Below are positions 9,540-19,116 of a stretch of DNA of 64,000 nt, piece by piece. The position numbers and the translations under genes were made by a program. Every line of letters begins with the position of its first letter. Position 1 is the first letter of the stretch. A model generated the notes under the pieces. That model saw only the letters and a program-made list of their open reading frames with translations, was not told the DNA's origin and made no database searches. This stretch comes from Prochlorococcus sp. AG-363-K07 (lineage in GTDB: Bacteria; Cyanobacteriota; Cyanobacteriia; PCC-6307; Cyanobiaceae): contig QCFO01000005.1 in assembly GCA_003280225.1 (NCBI GenBank), positions 32,031-96,030 of the forward strand, written 5' to 3'.

Positions 9540-10760
9540 ATGGCTATGCCGCCTAAAATTCCAATAACTCAAGAAGTGAACAAAACAGCAACAACAGCTG
9601 GTAAAAATTGCATCTTTCGCTTGCGAGGTCTTCCTGGAGAACACCAAGCAGTAGTAGGGCTTTCAGGAGGAGTTGATAGCTCACTAACAGCAGCACTTTT
9701 AGTAGAGGCTGGATGGGAAATCAACGGCCTAACTCTGTGGTTAATGAGTGGGAAAGGTTCCTGTTGCACAGAGGGTCTTATTGATGCCGCAGGAATCTGT
9801 AAGCAATTGCAAATACCTCACCACATACTGGATTCAAGAACAAACTTTGATAAAGAAATCATTCAAGGACTCATAAACGGATATCAAGCAGGGATTACCC
9901 CTAGCCCTTGTTCTAAATGCAATCGATCAGTAAAGTTTTCTGCAATGGTTCAATATGCTGCAGAAGAACTAAATATTAATCGAATTGCTACCGGACATTA
10001 CGCACGACTTCGTTACTCCAATAAGTTATTAACCGAATCCCCTATCCGAAATTTTCTGGACAACAGAACACAACTCTTACGCGGACTTGACAGAAATAAA
10101 GACCAAAGTTACTTCCTATATGACTTAACACAAGATGTACTGAACAAAGTGGTTTTTCCATTAGGAGAACTCACAAAATCCGAGACAAGAATGGAAGCTC
10201 ATCGATTAGGACTTCGCACTGCCAAAAAGCCAGAGAGTCAAGATTTATGCCTAGCAGAGCATCATGGATCGATGAAAGCATTTTTGGACAACTATCTTCT
10301 CCCAAGAGAAGGAGAAATTCTTCTGCGGGAGGGAACTGTTCTAGGAAAACACGATGGGGTCGAACACTTCACAATTGGACAACGCAAAGGTCTTGGGATT
10401 GCTTGGAAAGAGCCTCTTTATGTTGTCGAAATAAATAGTACTACCAATCAAGTAATAGTTGCTCCGCGCTCTGAAGCAGGCAAATCCTCGTGCACTGTTG
10501 GTGAAATTAACTGGGTTTCAATAGCTCCACCAGAAGAAAAGGTCAAGATAGAGGTACAAGTTAGATATAGAGGGAATCCAGCTATTGCAGAACTTATTCC
10601 ACTGAAACCTACTCAAGAAGATTTAGAGAAGGAACGACCTCATAGATGCCTTCTTAAGTTTGAGGAAGAAGAGTTCTCCATCACACCTGGGCAGGCAGCA
10701 GTTTTTTATTCAGGAGACATTGTTTTAGGAGGAGGAATTATTAAACCGCAAAGCACTTGA
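9540..10760 (+). CDS. mnmA: tRNA-uridine 2-sulfurtransferase MnmA (TrmU)
   Basis: The enzyme thiolates U34 of tRNA-Lys, -Glu and -Gln. The PP-loop motif SGGVDSS lies near residue 42. The first catalytic cysteine is in [12 protein letters not shown] and the second in [12 protein letters not shown]. The middle has the conserved ATGHYARL and [11 protein letters not shown], and the C-terminal beta-barrel has [11 protein letters not shown]. At 406 residues it is slightly long because of an N-terminal stretch before the PP-loop; ATG 9546 is a second possible start. It converges with lnt, with only about 5 bp between the two stops. Confidence 0.95.
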   Translation: MAMPPKIPITQEVNKTATTAGKNCIFRLRGLPGEHQAVVGLSGGVDSSLTAALLVEAGWEINGLTLWLMSGKGSCCTEGLIDAAGICKQLQIPHHILDSRTNFDKEIIQGLINGYQAGITPSPCSKCNRSVKFSAMVQYAAEELNINRIATGHYARLRYSNKLLTESPIRNFLDNRTQLLRGLDRNKDQSYFLYDLTQDVLNKVVFPLGELTKSETRMEAHRLGLRTAKKPESQDLCLAEHHGSMKAFLDNYLLPREGEILLREGTVLGKHDGVEHFTIGQRKGLGIAWKEPLYVVEINSTTNQVIVAPRSEAGKSSCTVGEINWVSIAPPEEKVKIEVQVRYRGNPAIAELIPLKPTQEDLEKERPHRCLLKFEEEEFSITPGQAAVFYSGDIVLGGGIIKPQST

Positions 10761-10765
10761 TTTCA

Positions 10766-12244
10766 TTAATTCTTAAATCGCTTAGTATAAAAATTACCTG
10801 TAACTCCAACCAACAAGACACATAGCAATGGCAGTTCTCTCCATTTACTATAAATTGTATAATTAGATCTTAAATTTAGCTTGACAACCTGAAGGTTCTC
10901 CTCAAAAGGAGATAACAAAGTTCTCACCTCTCCTGTCGCCAATATTAATGAAGAAGGACCTGTATTAGCAGCAATAATTAGATCTCTCCCATTTTCAATA
11001 CTTCTCAATTGTGATATAGAAACAAATTGTTTCTGAAGTGACTGTGGGTAAGGGTCTAAATTCGCAATAGAGAGCAGCCATTGCGCTCCATCATTAACTG
11101 ACTTCGCCAAAGCATATCCATCACTAATTTCGTAACAAATTGCCGCTCCAAAAGGAGGGCCTGACCATGACAGAAACCTAGAAGCATCGCCTGGATAAAT
11201 TCCTCCAACTGCTGATAGACCAAAATCAGATAAGAAAGGGATATTTGGAACTCTTTCTCCAATGGGAACCAAGCGATATTTATCAACAAATTTCGAGAAT
11301 TTTCTTTGACCTTTCTCAAAAACAAGTAATGAGCTCCGTTGAGTACTTCTGACCCAACGGAACCCACCGCTCAGCAAGGGTATTGGGGCAGGTTTTATCA
11401 GATCTTGATTCGCAATAAGTGTCCCTTCAGGTGCTATTAACCACAAAGCCGACCAATCTTTAGCTTTATTTAGGGCTTTTTCTAATGAAAGAGGAATCTT
11501 ATTGATCTCTTCTTTAGAAAACTTCTTTCGAACAGGAATATTAGTTTGCCAAATAGCAACATTAGCCGTAGTTGAGGCTCCTTTTACATCAAGCAAGCTA
11601 AAACCAATTAAGTGCGCAACCAGGACAAGAGAAAATCCAATTGAAAATGTTTTTTTCAACGAGATCCCTTTACGCAAAAGAATATATAAATGCCATAGCC
11701 AAAAACCTATCAACAATTGCAAAGTAGCCAAGCCTCCTGCTCCAAACCATCTAGCAAGTCCAGCCAAAGCCCTATCCCCTGGCAAAACACTCCCGCCTAA
11801 ACCAATCCAAAAGAGTGGAGAATGAGCCAAAAAAACCTCAGAGAACCCCCAAAAACAAGAAAGCACAGTCACTGAGAACACTTCACTTAAGGGACCTATC
11901 TGGGACATTCCATCCAAAACAGACAACTTGCCAATCAAGCACCATAAGCAAACAAAAATGCCTGCCATAACTCCAAAAAACAACCAAATACAAATAGCTA
12001 TTGGCAAACTCAACGGATCTGGGACTCCTATCCAACCAAGTGGGTGAAGAGACAAAACCCAACTATGGCTATACAAAACAGCAAAGCAACCCCAAAAGAA
12101 TCCGCCCAAAAGACTCTTTCGTACAGACCATAAAAAAGCAATCGACACCCATATTAAAAGGATCCAACTTTGACAAAGACCAAATCCTGCAAGACTTCCG
12201 CCAACAAGACCAATAATCAAAGGTTGTTTGTTTTCAAAAAACAT
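10766..12244 (-). CDS. lnt: Apolipoprotein N-acyltransferase (Lnt)
   Basis: This 492-residue integral membrane enzyme adds the third acyl chain to lipoproteins. The N-terminal half has about six hydrophobic segments, and the C-terminal half is a nitrilase-like domain. The catalytic triad can be placed as Glu in [10 protein letters not shown], Lys in [16 protein letters not shown] and Cys in [13 protein letters not shown]. The length is slightly under that of E. coli Lnt. It is divergent from the FKBP gene, with about 120 bp between the two starts. Confidence 0.9.
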   Translation of the reverse strand: MFFENKQPLIIGLVGGSLAGFGLCQSWILLIWVSIAFLWSVRKSLLGGFFWGCFAVLYSHSWVLSLHPLGWIGVPDPLSLPIAICIWLFFGVMAGIFVCLWCLIGKLSVLDGMSQIGPLSEVFSVTVLSCFWGFSEVFLAHSPLFWIGLGGSVLPGDRALAGLARWFGAGGLATLQLLIGFWLWHLYILLRKGISLKKTFSIGFSLVLVAHLIGFSLLDVKGASTTANVAIWQTNIPVRKKFSKEEINKIPLSLEKALNKAKDWSALWLIAPEGTLIANQDLIKPAPIPLLSGGFRWVRSTQRSSLLVFEKGQRKFSKFVDKYRLVPIGERVPNIPFLSDFGLSAVGGIYPGDASRFLSWSGPPFGAAICYEISDGYALAKSVNDGAQWLLSIANLDPYPQSLQKQFVSISQLRSIENGRDLIIAANTGPSSLILATGEVRTLLSPFEENLQVVKLNLRSNYTIYSKWRELPLLCVLLVGVTGNFYTKRFKN

Positions 12245-12361
12245 AGTGCAGTGCTATTAATAAATCCAAGAAATCATTCCCTTAATAAAACAATCATCCA
12301 ACAAACCAATCAAATAGGAATATGCTGTGAGGATAAATTTCATTTTGGTGGTTATTGTTTC

Positions 12362-12955
12362 GTGCGCGAAATCCTGATTAGTTTCTCTGTCTTTTTAAGC
12401 TGCGTGGTAATTGCTGTGGCAAGCCAGATAATTTCCCCAACCCTCGCTACTGCTAACCCAGTCGATCAGGCCATCCAAGCCAAAATAGAAACACCACTTC
12501 AGGCCAAACCAACCTTTGAATTAGATCCAAACGATCCAAATCCAACCCTATTTGCTATGGCTCTCGACAAGACTGACAACACAAATCCAATCATGGAATC
12601 CCCTCTTGAGAAATCAGCACCTCAAATAACCCCTTCAGGCTTAAGTATTACCGACCTAGAAATTGGTAACGGGGATGAGGCAATGCCAGGCCAAAGAGTC
12701 ACCGTTAACTACAAAGGCATGCTTGAAAATGGCAAAGAATTTGATAGCAGCTACGGGAGAGGACCTTTCAGCTTCCCTCTTGGAGCCGGTCAAGTAATCA
12801 AAGGCTGGGATGAAGGAGTTGCTGGAATGAAAGAAGGAGGGAAAAGAAAACTAGTTATTCCTCCAGAACTTGGCTACGGGAGCAGAGGTGCTGGAGGAGT
12901 CATACCTCCAAATGCAACCTTAATTTTTGAAGTGGAACTGCTTAGTGTGAATTAA
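12362..12955 (+). CDS. Exported FKBP-type peptidyl-prolyl cis-trans isomerase
   Basis: From GTG 12362 the 197-residue product begins with a signal peptide ([19 protein letters not shown] ... TLATANP), probably cleaved after the Ala-rich end. A linker of about 60 residues follows, then a complete FKBP domain ([55 protein letters not shown]). It should catalyse proline isomerisation in the periplasm or thylakoid lumen. The frame also extends upstream to 12170, but that part overlaps lnt coding sequence and would bury the signal peptide, so the GTG start is preferred. Confidence 0.9.
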   Translation: MREILISFSVFLSCVVIAVASQIISPTLATANPVDQAIQAKIETPLQAKPTFELDPNDPNPTLFAMALDKTDNTNPIMESPLEKSAPQITPSGLSITDLEIGNGDEAMPGQRVTVNYKGMLENGKEFDSSYGRGPFSFPLGAGQVIKGWDEGVAGMKEGGKRKLVIPPELGYGSRGAGGVIPPNATLIFEVELLSVN

Positions 12956-13042
12956 AAAAAACTGAATAGCTCACTCAACACAAATCCTCCACTTGAGGAG
13001 ATGCCCAAGTAATGTATTAAAAGGCTTTCTTTCCCTATAGAG

Positions 13043-13516
13043 ATGTTGCGCTCTGCACTTTCATCAATCCTCCACAGCCTTCCAACCCAAAAGGTAAAGG
13101 CTCATTGCGATGGACCATGTGGAGTTTACGACCCTGCTTCTGCTCGCGTAGCAGCAGAAGCAGTACTTTCCATGACAAAAAAACTTATTGCACTGGAACC
13201 ACCTCAAGGTAATGATCCAGCAAGCTGGGCTACCTATAACAACACATTTTCAAGATATGTTGCCATCAAAGAGGATCAAGCCAAAGAAACCAAAAAAGAA
13301 CTTTTGATCCTTTGGACTGATTTCTTTAAGCCTGAGCATTTAGCGACTTACCCTGACCTTCATGACACTTTCTGGAAAGCCGCGAAGCTTTGCAGCGCTT
13401 GCAAAGTAAATATTGATCAATCCAAAGCTGAAGAACTGATGCAAGCTGTAGAAAAAATACACCACATGTTTTGGAAAGCAAAAGGCAGAGCTGACGCCTG
13501 GGTCACAGCCAGCTGA
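13043..13516 (+). CDS. sodN: Nickel superoxide dismutase
   Basis: The 157-residue precursor has an N-terminal propeptide of about 20 residues followed by the Ni-hook HCDGPCGVYDP, whose His1, Cys2 and Cys6 bind nickel after cleavage before the His. The rest is the four-helix NiSOD body (SWATYNNTFSRYVAIKE, HDTFWKAAKLCSACKV). The enzyme converts superoxide to oxygen and peroxide and is the main SOD of marine picocyanobacteria, where it imposes a nickel requirement. The cleavage enzyme sodX lies about 70 bp downstream, and a probable nickel transporter lies about 1.6 kb further on, on the other strand. Confidence 0.97.
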   Translation: MLRSALSSILHSLPTQKVKAHCDGPCGVYDPASARVAAEAVLSMTKKLIALEPPQGNDPASWATYNNTFSRYVAIKEDQAKETKKELLILWTDFFKPEHLATYPDLHDTFWKAAKLCSACKVNIDQSKAEELMQAVEKIHHMFWKAKGRADAWVTAS

Positions 13517-13589
13517 GGGGAAAGAAGTTAAACATGCAAATTTAATTACATTACTCTTAGCAATCTTAGGATTAAGAAAATATTGCCAA

Positions 13590-13865
13590 GTGAGTGGAGA
13601 TTCTATGTCTCCAACTTTATTTAATGGTGAAATACTAATTTATCGTTCCATTAAATATCATCATAATCTTCTTGCCAAAGGATCAATTGTTGTAGCAATT
13701 GATCCTTTAGAGGCAAAAACACTAATCGTCAAAAGAATATATAAAATCACTTCATCAGGGATAGAGCTGCGTGGTGACAATAAATCAAATAGCATCGATA
13801 GTCGTCAATTTGGAATTATCAACCCAAAAAATATCAAGGGTATAGTTGAAATGGTAGTGAGATAA
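13590..13865 (+). CDS. sodX: Nickel-type SOD maturation protease (S26 signal-peptidase-like)
   Basis: The 91-residue product from GTG 13590 starts directly at the S26 serine motif (SGDSMSPTLF). The lysine of the Ser/Lys dyad is in TLIVKRIYKI, and the last box is RGDNKSNSIDSRQFG. It should remove the SodN propeptide to expose the nickel hook. Upstream the same frame stays open and encodes NLITLLLAILGLRKYCQ, a typical N-terminal membrane anchor, but contains no ATG, GTG or TTG. An ATG at 13534 is one base out of frame with it. The written start therefore probably cuts off the anchor; see findings. It is co-directional with sodN. Confidence 0.85.
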   Translation: MSGDSMSPTLFNGEILIYRSIKYHHNLLAKGSIVVAIDPLEAKTLIVKRIYKITSSGIELRGDNKSNSIDSRQFGIINPKNIKGIVEMVVR

Positions 13866-14492
13866 GTAGTAGTTTGGTTCCAAATCTTGACAGACCAGGC
13901 AACGAAAAATCATAATAAATAAATCAAAAAACTGTTATTTAATCTTGCAAAAAAGAGTTTCAAGGATCAATGGACCCGAAGCTTTCGGCGAAGAGTTACT
14001 AATCTCAGCAAAAAGATCTCTAGATATATAGAAAGGGTGTCACTGACCCGCCCCATAACTGTGCCTACTACTCATGACATTTTCTTTAACAAAGAGCATT
14101 GTTCTTAATAGCTGGGCAATAGGGTCCGACTGGTATCCCTGGGCTGTCTAGGATTCTTTTCAGCATTCGGGAGTTTTATTTAATGCTGCAGCAAAGGCTT
14201 CTCCTCAAAATCAATGCCAAAATTGAGCTTACCCACAATCATTTTTCTAAGAATTCATTCTGAGGGAATTAAACTGCTTACCTCTTTATCGCTAATGACT
14301 AAATCAAAACATTTTCCTGAAAGCAAACTTGCTTAAATATTTGTTGGAGAAATTCCAGTGTCAGCAGATTTCGTATTTTTTTAAGACCCTTAAAATCAGT
14401 TCCCTCGACTTCGATGTCAGTGTCAACTGCATTTTTTGCTCATTGCCTATCCACATGAACATAGTTAGAAACAGGGTCCCTTAGGAGCTCAA
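13866..14492. other. Long non-coding stretch (about 630 bp)
   Basis: No open frame of convincing length or composition was found on either strand between sodX and the next small gene. A short hairpin can be drawn with CAGCATT (14161) and AATGCTG (about 14184). The part at 13960-14160 is less AT-rich than usual spacers here and could hold an RNA or a decayed gene, but no known RNA family was recognised. Confidence 0.4.
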
Positions 14493-14666
14493 ATGAATTT
14501 TGCCGTCAAAATTGTCGAGAGAGAATTCGGTATCGAACAAGTTTACAGATCTGCCGATGGCCTTGAGCACTCTATTCCTAAATCACTAGACTCTTGGCTT
14601 TTCAGCAGTTATGCTTATGCTAAAAAGAGATCAGGTAATACTCAGAGTTTTTGCCTTTTTGGCTGA
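14493..14666 (+). CDS. Small hypothetical protein (57 residues)
   Basis: ATG 14493 is preceded by TTAGGAGCTCAA, a good Shine-Dalgarno sequence at proper spacing. The 57-residue product (MNFAVKIVEREFGIEQVYR ... SFCLFG) has a mixed charged/hydrophobic composition and no membrane segment. The body contains SLDSWLFSSYAYAKKRSG. I do not recognise a family. The ribosome binding site and balanced composition favour a real gene. It lies inside the sodN to Ni-transporter interval. Confidence 0.55.
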   Translation: MNFAVKIVEREFGIEQVYRSADGLEHSIPKSLDSWLFSSYAYAKKRSGNTQSFCLFG

Positions 14667-14738
14667 AGTCTATTGTGCATAAAAACTCATAGTTCAAATC
14701 CACCAATAAAACATCAAAGTAAATTATCTAAGGATTTG

Positions 14739-14924
14739 CTAAATCAAAACCCCTCCATGATCTCGCTGCCAATGTCCAACATTTGCGGGTGAGAATTTAT
14801 GCCCATACTTATAACCTAGTTCCGAAACACATACTTGGTCTGAGCCACAAGAAGTAACCTGCTTAAGGATTTTCTTATCGGCTTGTGCCTTGGCAATAAA
14901 CTTTTCCAGCTGTTTATTTGACAT
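14739..14924 (-). CDS. Nif11-like leader-peptide-domain protein
   Basis: From ATG 14924 the 61-residue product begins MSNKQLEKFIAKAQADKKIL, which matches the helical Nif11/nitrile-hydratase-like leader fold (LxxFxxKxQxDxxL). It continues with GYKYGHKFSPANVGHWQRDHG and ends in GGVLI. The start is set by GGAGG five bases upstream; a TTG four codons earlier overlaps that site. Nif11 domains are leaders of prochlorosin-type lanthipeptides, or stand alone with unknown function. Here there is almost nothing after the Gly-Gly, so there is no core peptide, and no LanM-type enzyme is nearby. Confidence 0.7.
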   Translation of the reverse strand: MSNKQLEKFIAKAQADKKILKQVTSCGSDQVCVSELGYKYGHKFSPANVGHWQRDHGGVLI

Positions 14925-15104
14925 TGAAACCTCCAAAAGGATCTATCCAACAATTAGCCAATCTTTTACTTTTAAGCAACAAGAAGAAACATCACGAAAA
15001 AGTTAACTTTAGATTTTCTCTGTTTCAATCAAAAACCTACTCTTCTATTGGAATTTATAAGCCAAATAAATTAAAATATTTCCAATCATGTCTTGACTTG
15101 CATC

Positions 15105-15773
15105 TTAGCCTAAGAAAGGTGCTGTTTTCTGAATCCAAACAAGCCCAGTCGCGATAGAAACCCCTCCGGCAAAGCCAATTACCAGAGGGAAAGATCTTTG
15201 GCTAATTCTCATTGTTGCCCTTGAAAGAATCAGAGTAAAAACACCCATAGATAAAATGGATCCAAATAAATATGCAGCCATATACAAAAGAGCTCCAAGA
15301 GGTGGCAAAGCCAATGCGGGAAGTACTGCCAAGAAATGACTAGCCCCTGCTAAACCATGCAACACACCCAAGCTAGTTGCCGCGTGAGTATGGCGAGCAT
15401 GTCTTTGATGTCCGCGAAGATGAAAATGAATATGCTCGTGCGCTCTCCCATCCCTATGACTATGAGAATGGGCATGAATATTGACACCAAAAGAAGTCCT
15501 GATAGCCAAAGCGCCAACAATTAGTAAAGCTATTCCAACAATGAATTCAGCAACAGATGACATGGCTTGAATATGAACCAAGTCCTTCGCCAAAATTGCA
15601 ATCACTGAAAGAATCAAAACTCCAGAGGAATGCCCTAGTCCCCAAGCAAGGCCATTTCTTAGAGCGACCCTCTGATCACGCAATATCACTGGAGCCATGG
15701 CGGCAATATGATCAGCACCGCCAACTACGTGAATAGATCCAGCTACAAGGCCTGTAAGAATGCTGATCAGCAT
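15105..15773 (-). CDS. NicO/UreH-like nickel transporter, probably serving NiSOD
   Basis: The 222-residue membrane protein has about six hydrophobic segments. It opens with the metal motif HVVGGADHIAAM, close to the HX4DH signature of NiCoT permeases but one residue longer. A cytoplasmic His-rich loop follows at about residues 100-130 (HAHSHSHRDGRAHEHIHFH), typical of nickel/cobalt carriers. A second conserved block is GVLHGLAGASHFLAVLPAL. Its closeness to sodN/sodX suggests nickel import for SOD, since no urease or hydrogenase gene is in view. Substrate choice between Ni and Co cannot be decided from sequence. Confidence 0.82.
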   Translation of the reverse strand: MLISILTGLVAGSIHVVGGADHIAAMAPVILRDQRVALRNGLAWGLGHSSGVLILSVIAILAKDLVHIQAMSSVAEFIVGIALLIVGALAIRTSFGVNIHAHSHSHRDGRAHEHIHFHLRGHQRHARHTHAATSLGVLHGLAGASHFLAVLPALALPPLGALLYMAAYLFGSILSMGVFTLILSRATMRISQRSFPLVIGFAGGVSIATGLVWIQKTAPFLG

Positions 15774-15881
15774 AGGGAAAGTTGCAGCATGAATATTCTG
15801 CCTGTAAAGAGGAGAGCTTTGGCTAGTGAAATCTAGGAAAACGACACGACTTCTGACTCTTTCTTGAAATCAAATTAATCA

Positions 15882-16763
15882 TCAACTAATCAGATCCTTT
15901 AAGGCTTGACAAATGTCAGCTTGGCGCATTAATGATTCGCCAACTAAAACCGCCTTTGCTCCTGCATCTAAAACCCTATTCAAGTCAAAACGCTTAGACA
16001 AGCCTGATTCACTAACCAGAATAATCTTTTGCTCATCAATCTGTTTCCTATATTGCTTGGCAAGCTTTTCTGTATTAGATAAATCAGTTTGAAAAGTTGT
16101 CAAATCCCTATTATTGATCCCAACTAAAGGAAAGGTACCGAGATTTAAAATGCGTTCTAGCTCAATTGAATCATGAACCTCAACGAGAACATTCAATCCT
16201 AGGCTTAAAGAAACCTTATTTAAATACTGCAGATCTTGATCAGAAAGTATCGCAGCAATTAATAAAATTGCATCTGCCCCTGAAGCTCTTGCTTGATATA
16301 TCTGGTAAGGAGTCAAAATAAAGTCTTTACATAATATCGGGAGATCTACTATCTCGCGAACCTTAGTCAATACATCAAACCCACCTTGGAAAAAGTCTTT
16401 ATCTGTAAGTACTGAAAGACAGGTAGCACCTCCTTCTTGATAAGCTTTGGAAATAGCAACCGGATCAAAATTCTCACGGATTACTCCTTTACTAGGACTA
16501 GCTTTCTTCACTTCAGCTATCACAGCTGGTAGAACAGGTGCAGAGCGCAATGCGGAATAAAAGTCTCTTGTTTTAGGCAAGACCAAGATTTGGGATTTCA
16601 GAGTTTCAAGAGAACAATGAAGACGAGACTTCTCTACTTCGACACCTTTTGCCCAAACTATTTTCTCAAGAATATTTCTAGGCTCAGCATCTAAGTGGGG
16701 GATTGCATATTCCAAGCTTGCTACCTTTATGCTTGGATTAGGGGGACGACGACGAATCTCCAT
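15882..16763 (-). CDS. trpC: Indole-3-glycerol phosphate synthase
   Basis: This 293-residue TIM-barrel enzyme of tryptophan synthesis closes CdRP to indole-3-glycerol phosphate. Signature motifs are [70 protein letters not shown] and the phosphate-binding [14 protein letters not shown]. It is mono-functional with an N-terminal extension of about 30 residues, as in other picocyanobacteria. It follows lpd on the same strand but is separated from it by a clear hairpin terminator, so it probably has its own promoter. Confidence 0.96.
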   Translation of the reverse strand: MEIRRRPPNPSIKVASLEYAIPHLDAEPRNILEKIVWAKGVEVEKSRLHCSLETLKSQILVLPKTRDFYSALRSAPVLPAVIAEVKKASPSKGVIRENFDPVAISKAYQEGGATCLSVLTDKDFFQGGFDVLTKVREIVDLPILCKDFILTPYQIYQARASGADAILLIAAILSDQDLQYLNKVSLSLGLNVLVEVHDSIELERILNLGTFPLVGINNRDLTTFQTDLSNTEKLAKQYRKQIDEQKIILVSESGLSKRFDLNRVLDAGAKAVLVGESLMRQADICQALKDLIS

Positions 16764-16798
16764 AGAGTCAAGAAATTAGGTGAACAAATTTCAAAAAC

Positions 16799-16825
16799 AA
16801 ACTCAGCTCAAAAAGAGCTGAGTTT
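16799..16825 (-). terminator. Intrinsic terminator downstream of lpd
   Basis: A perfect 11-bp stem (AAACTCAGCTC / GAGCTGAGTTT) has a five-base loop. On the minus strand it starts just after the lpd stop codon and is followed by TGTTTTTG. Confidence 0.8.
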
Positions 16826-16829
16826 GGCA

Positions 16830-18281
16830 CTAAAGGGTTGAAACTTGCCTTGCAGCTTGCTTATAAGCCACCTCAACTACCTCACTAAGAGTTGGATGAG
16901 TATGAACTTCGCAAGACAAATCAAGCACTGTTTGCCTCCTTGCTAATGCATTTGCGACCTCCTGAATCAAATCGGCTGCATGCAAACCATAGATATGAGC
17001 ACCCAAAACTTCTCCAGAATCCTTCCTAAAAAGTAATTTCATAATTCCATCACTCTCCTTTTCTGCCAATGCTTTTGAATTCGCCTTGAAATAACTGCGA
17101 ACAACACCAAGATCAAACTTTTCTTTAGAAGCAAGAACCTTTGCTTCTTCTTCGCTTAGTCCAACAGAGCTTATTTCAGGATGGGTAAAGGTTGCAGCAG
17201 GAATACTTCTATAATCAATCTCACGAAAATCTCCAAGGATATTATCAACAGCGATGGTTCCTTGCGCTGCAGCAGTATGCGCAAGCATTAATTTCCCTGT
17301 TACATCTCCAACTGCCCATAAATGGGACAAGGGATTACCGTCAATCAAAACTCTCATACTTTCATCAATAGGGATAAAGCCTCTATTAGTCTCAACACCA
17401 ACAGAATCCAAATTCAATCCTTTAGTTGCAGGGACTCGTCCAGTAGCCACAAGGACCGCATCAACCTCTAACTCCTCAATCAACTTACGAGTATTGAAAT
17501 CGCATAACTCAACAACAACAGGGCATCCTGGAGTAACTTTGCTGGCCAATAAACCAGCTCGAGCATCAATATCACGCCCATCAAGAAGGCGGCGGGAGGC
17601 AAGCTTAGAAAGATCTGGATCAAATGTAGGCATAACCCTTTCAAGAGCCTCAATCATGGTGACTTCACAACCAAGTGCTGTATAAACATCAGCAAATTCA
17701 AGCCCTATATAACCACTCCCAATAATTGCTATCCATCTAGGCAGCCATTCAAGATTTACGGCCTCGTCGCTAGTAAAGACAGTCCTTCCATCAATTTCAA
17801 TACCAGGAGGGACAAAAGGATCAGAGCCCGTTGCTAAAATCACATCCTTGGAGGTAAAGATTCGATCCACTCCGCTAGGTTCCCTTAATCCAACCTTTTG
17901 AATCCCTTCCAACCGTCCTTCGCCTCTAAGAATGGTCACACCTGCCCTTTCTAGGCTCTTAGTCAAATTGGTACGAATAGTCGCTACCAGATTGTTTGCA
18001 TGATCAGCAATCTTCTTTCTTTCAAAGCGAACAGGCGCAGCATGTATACCAAAACCTGAAAGATGCTCAGCATCAGCCAACTCTCTTACCTTCCCACTGG
18101 CAGCCAATAAAGCTTTAGAGGGTACACATCCTCTATTTACACAAGTACCTCCCATATCACGTGATTCGACAATCGCCACATTCAAGCCATTTTCGGCAGC
18201 ATGCTTTGCAGCATCAAAGCCGCCATAGCCGGCTCCTATAACAATTAAGTCGAAGTCGAAGTTGGCTTCGGTCACGAGCAC
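16830..18281 (-). CDS. lpd: Dihydrolipoamide dehydrogenase (E3)
   Basis: The 483-residue flavoprotein reoxidises lipoyl groups of the 2-oxoacid dehydrogenase complexes and can act in glycine cleavage. The N-terminal FAD motif is IVIGAGYGGFDAAKHAAE. The redox disulfide is in GGTCVNRGCVPSK, the NAD motif in IAIIGSGYIGLEFAD, and the catalytic His-Glu pair in the C-terminal HTHPTLSEVVE. It starts with GTG 18281 (a second GTG is at 18275), four bases after the trmH-like stop, so the two are co-transcribed. It is expected to work with pdhA of this window. Confidence 0.96.
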   Translation of the reverse strand: MLVTEANFDFDLIVIGAGYGGFDAAKHAAENGLNVAIVESRDMGGTCVNRGCVPSKALLAASGKVRELADAEHLSGFGIHAAPVRFERKKIADHANNLVATIRTNLTKSLERAGVTILRGEGRLEGIQKVGLREPSGVDRIFTSKDVILATGSDPFVPPGIEIDGRTVFTSDEAVNLEWLPRWIAIIGSGYIGLEFADVYTALGCEVTMIEALERVMPTFDPDLSKLASRRLLDGRDIDARAGLLASKVTPGCPVVVELCDFNTRKLIEELEVDAVLVATGRVPATKGLNLDSVGVETNRGFIPIDESMRVLIDGNPLSHLWAVGDVTGKLMLAHTAAAQGTIAVDNILGDFREIDYRSIPAATFTHPEISSVGLSEEEAKVLASKEKFDLGVVRSYFKANSKALAEKESDGIMKLLFRKDSGEVLGAHIYGLHAADLIQEVANALARRQTVLDLSCEVHTHPTLSEVVEVAYKQAARQVSTL

Positions 18282-18285
18282 TTAG

Positions 18286-19116
18286 TCATATGTTCAAAGA
18301 CATTTTGGCTCGTCGACGCTCAAAGAGCAGGGGAACTGCAACGGATGCCACATTTAACGACTCGACCTTACTGCTATGAGGCAATGTAATGAAATTGGTA
18401 CAACTTGCTTTGACAGCTGGATGAAGGCCTTTCCCTTCATTACCAAGAACCAACACAGTCGGCTTTGTCCAATCAAGCTCCCAATAAGGCACTATTAAAT
18501 TTGACTGCAAAGAATTAGGAGCAAAAGCTCCAACAACTTGATGCCCATCTCTTGCGGCAGTATCAAGTTTATGTACAAATGCTTCCACTGCTATCTCTTC
18601 AGGTCCACCAAACCTTTCATATGGGAGATGAAGGAATGCACCGGCGGAAGCTCTCAAAACTTTTTGACTTAATGGATCTGCACCTGATGCAAGCCATAAA
18701 AGTTCAACATCAGCGGCTAAAGCGGTGCGAAACAAAGTGCCTAAATTACCTGGATCCTGCAATCGATCCAATGCCAACGCAAAGCTCACGTTTTTCTTGG
18801 CTTTCGGCAAAGAATTTAAAGGAAAAACAGACGCAACACCATCTGGATTTTTTGTAGTTAAAGCGCCTTGAAGAACTGTAGGAGTCAACTCATTTACAGT
18901 GATATTCAAAGAAGCCAACTCCAAACGATTGAAATTGGTTTCTAGCCAAAATCTTGTAGCAAATATTTCTCTAGGCAAATATGACGTCTTCAATGCTTCT
19001 ACAAGCAAATTAGTTCCTTCCAGTAGCAACAAAGAATATGCTTCTCTCCCCTGCTTCGTTGAGAGCATCCGTAGCTTCTTAACCAGAGGGTTGCGCCGAC
19101 TAGTAATTAATGGCAT
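18286..19116 (-). CDS. SpoU/TrmH-family RNA 2'-O-methyltransferase
   Basis: The 276-residue protein has an N-terminal substrate-binding domain (SRRNPLVKKLRML) and a C-terminal SPOUT knot with its three motifs: LDRLQDPGNLGTLFRTA, VLVLGNEGKGLHP and LPHSSKVESLNVASVAVPLL. These bind S-adenosylmethionine and methylate a ribose 2'-OH in rRNA or tRNA. The architecture resembles RlmB/TsnR-type enzymes; the exact target is unknown. It is immediately upstream of lpd on the same strand. Confidence 0.92.
   Translation of the reverse strand: MPLITSRRNPLVKKLRMLSTKQGREAYSLLLLEGTNLLVEALKTSYLPREIFATRFWLETNFNRLELASLNITVNELTPTVLQGALTTKNPDGVASVFPLNSLPKAKKNVSFALALDRLQDPGNLGTLFRTALAADVELLWLASGADPLSQKVLRASAGAFLHLPYERFGGPEEIAVEAFVHKLDTAARDGHQVVGAFAPNSLQSNLIVPYWELDWTKPTVLVLGNEGKGLHPAVKASCTNFITLPHSSKVESLNVASVAVPLLFERRRAKMSLNI

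Noticed and set aside
9495..9647. N-terminal extension of the NAD(P)HX repair enzyme
   Set aside because: It would overlap mnmA divergently by about 100 bp, is Cys-rich and low in family likeness; the GTG at 9494 fits the family start.
11056..11367. Minus-strand frame of 103 codons inside lnt
   Set aside because: Same-strand alternative frame over the catalytic nitrilase domain; lnt has all three catalytic residues.
12170..12361. Upstream extension of the FKBP protein
   Set aside because: It runs through the antisense of lnt and would place 64 residues before a clear signal peptide.
14090..14160. Possible tmRNA or 6S RNA
   Set aside because: No tag reading frame, no matching acceptor ends and no long 6S-like central bubble could be drawn.
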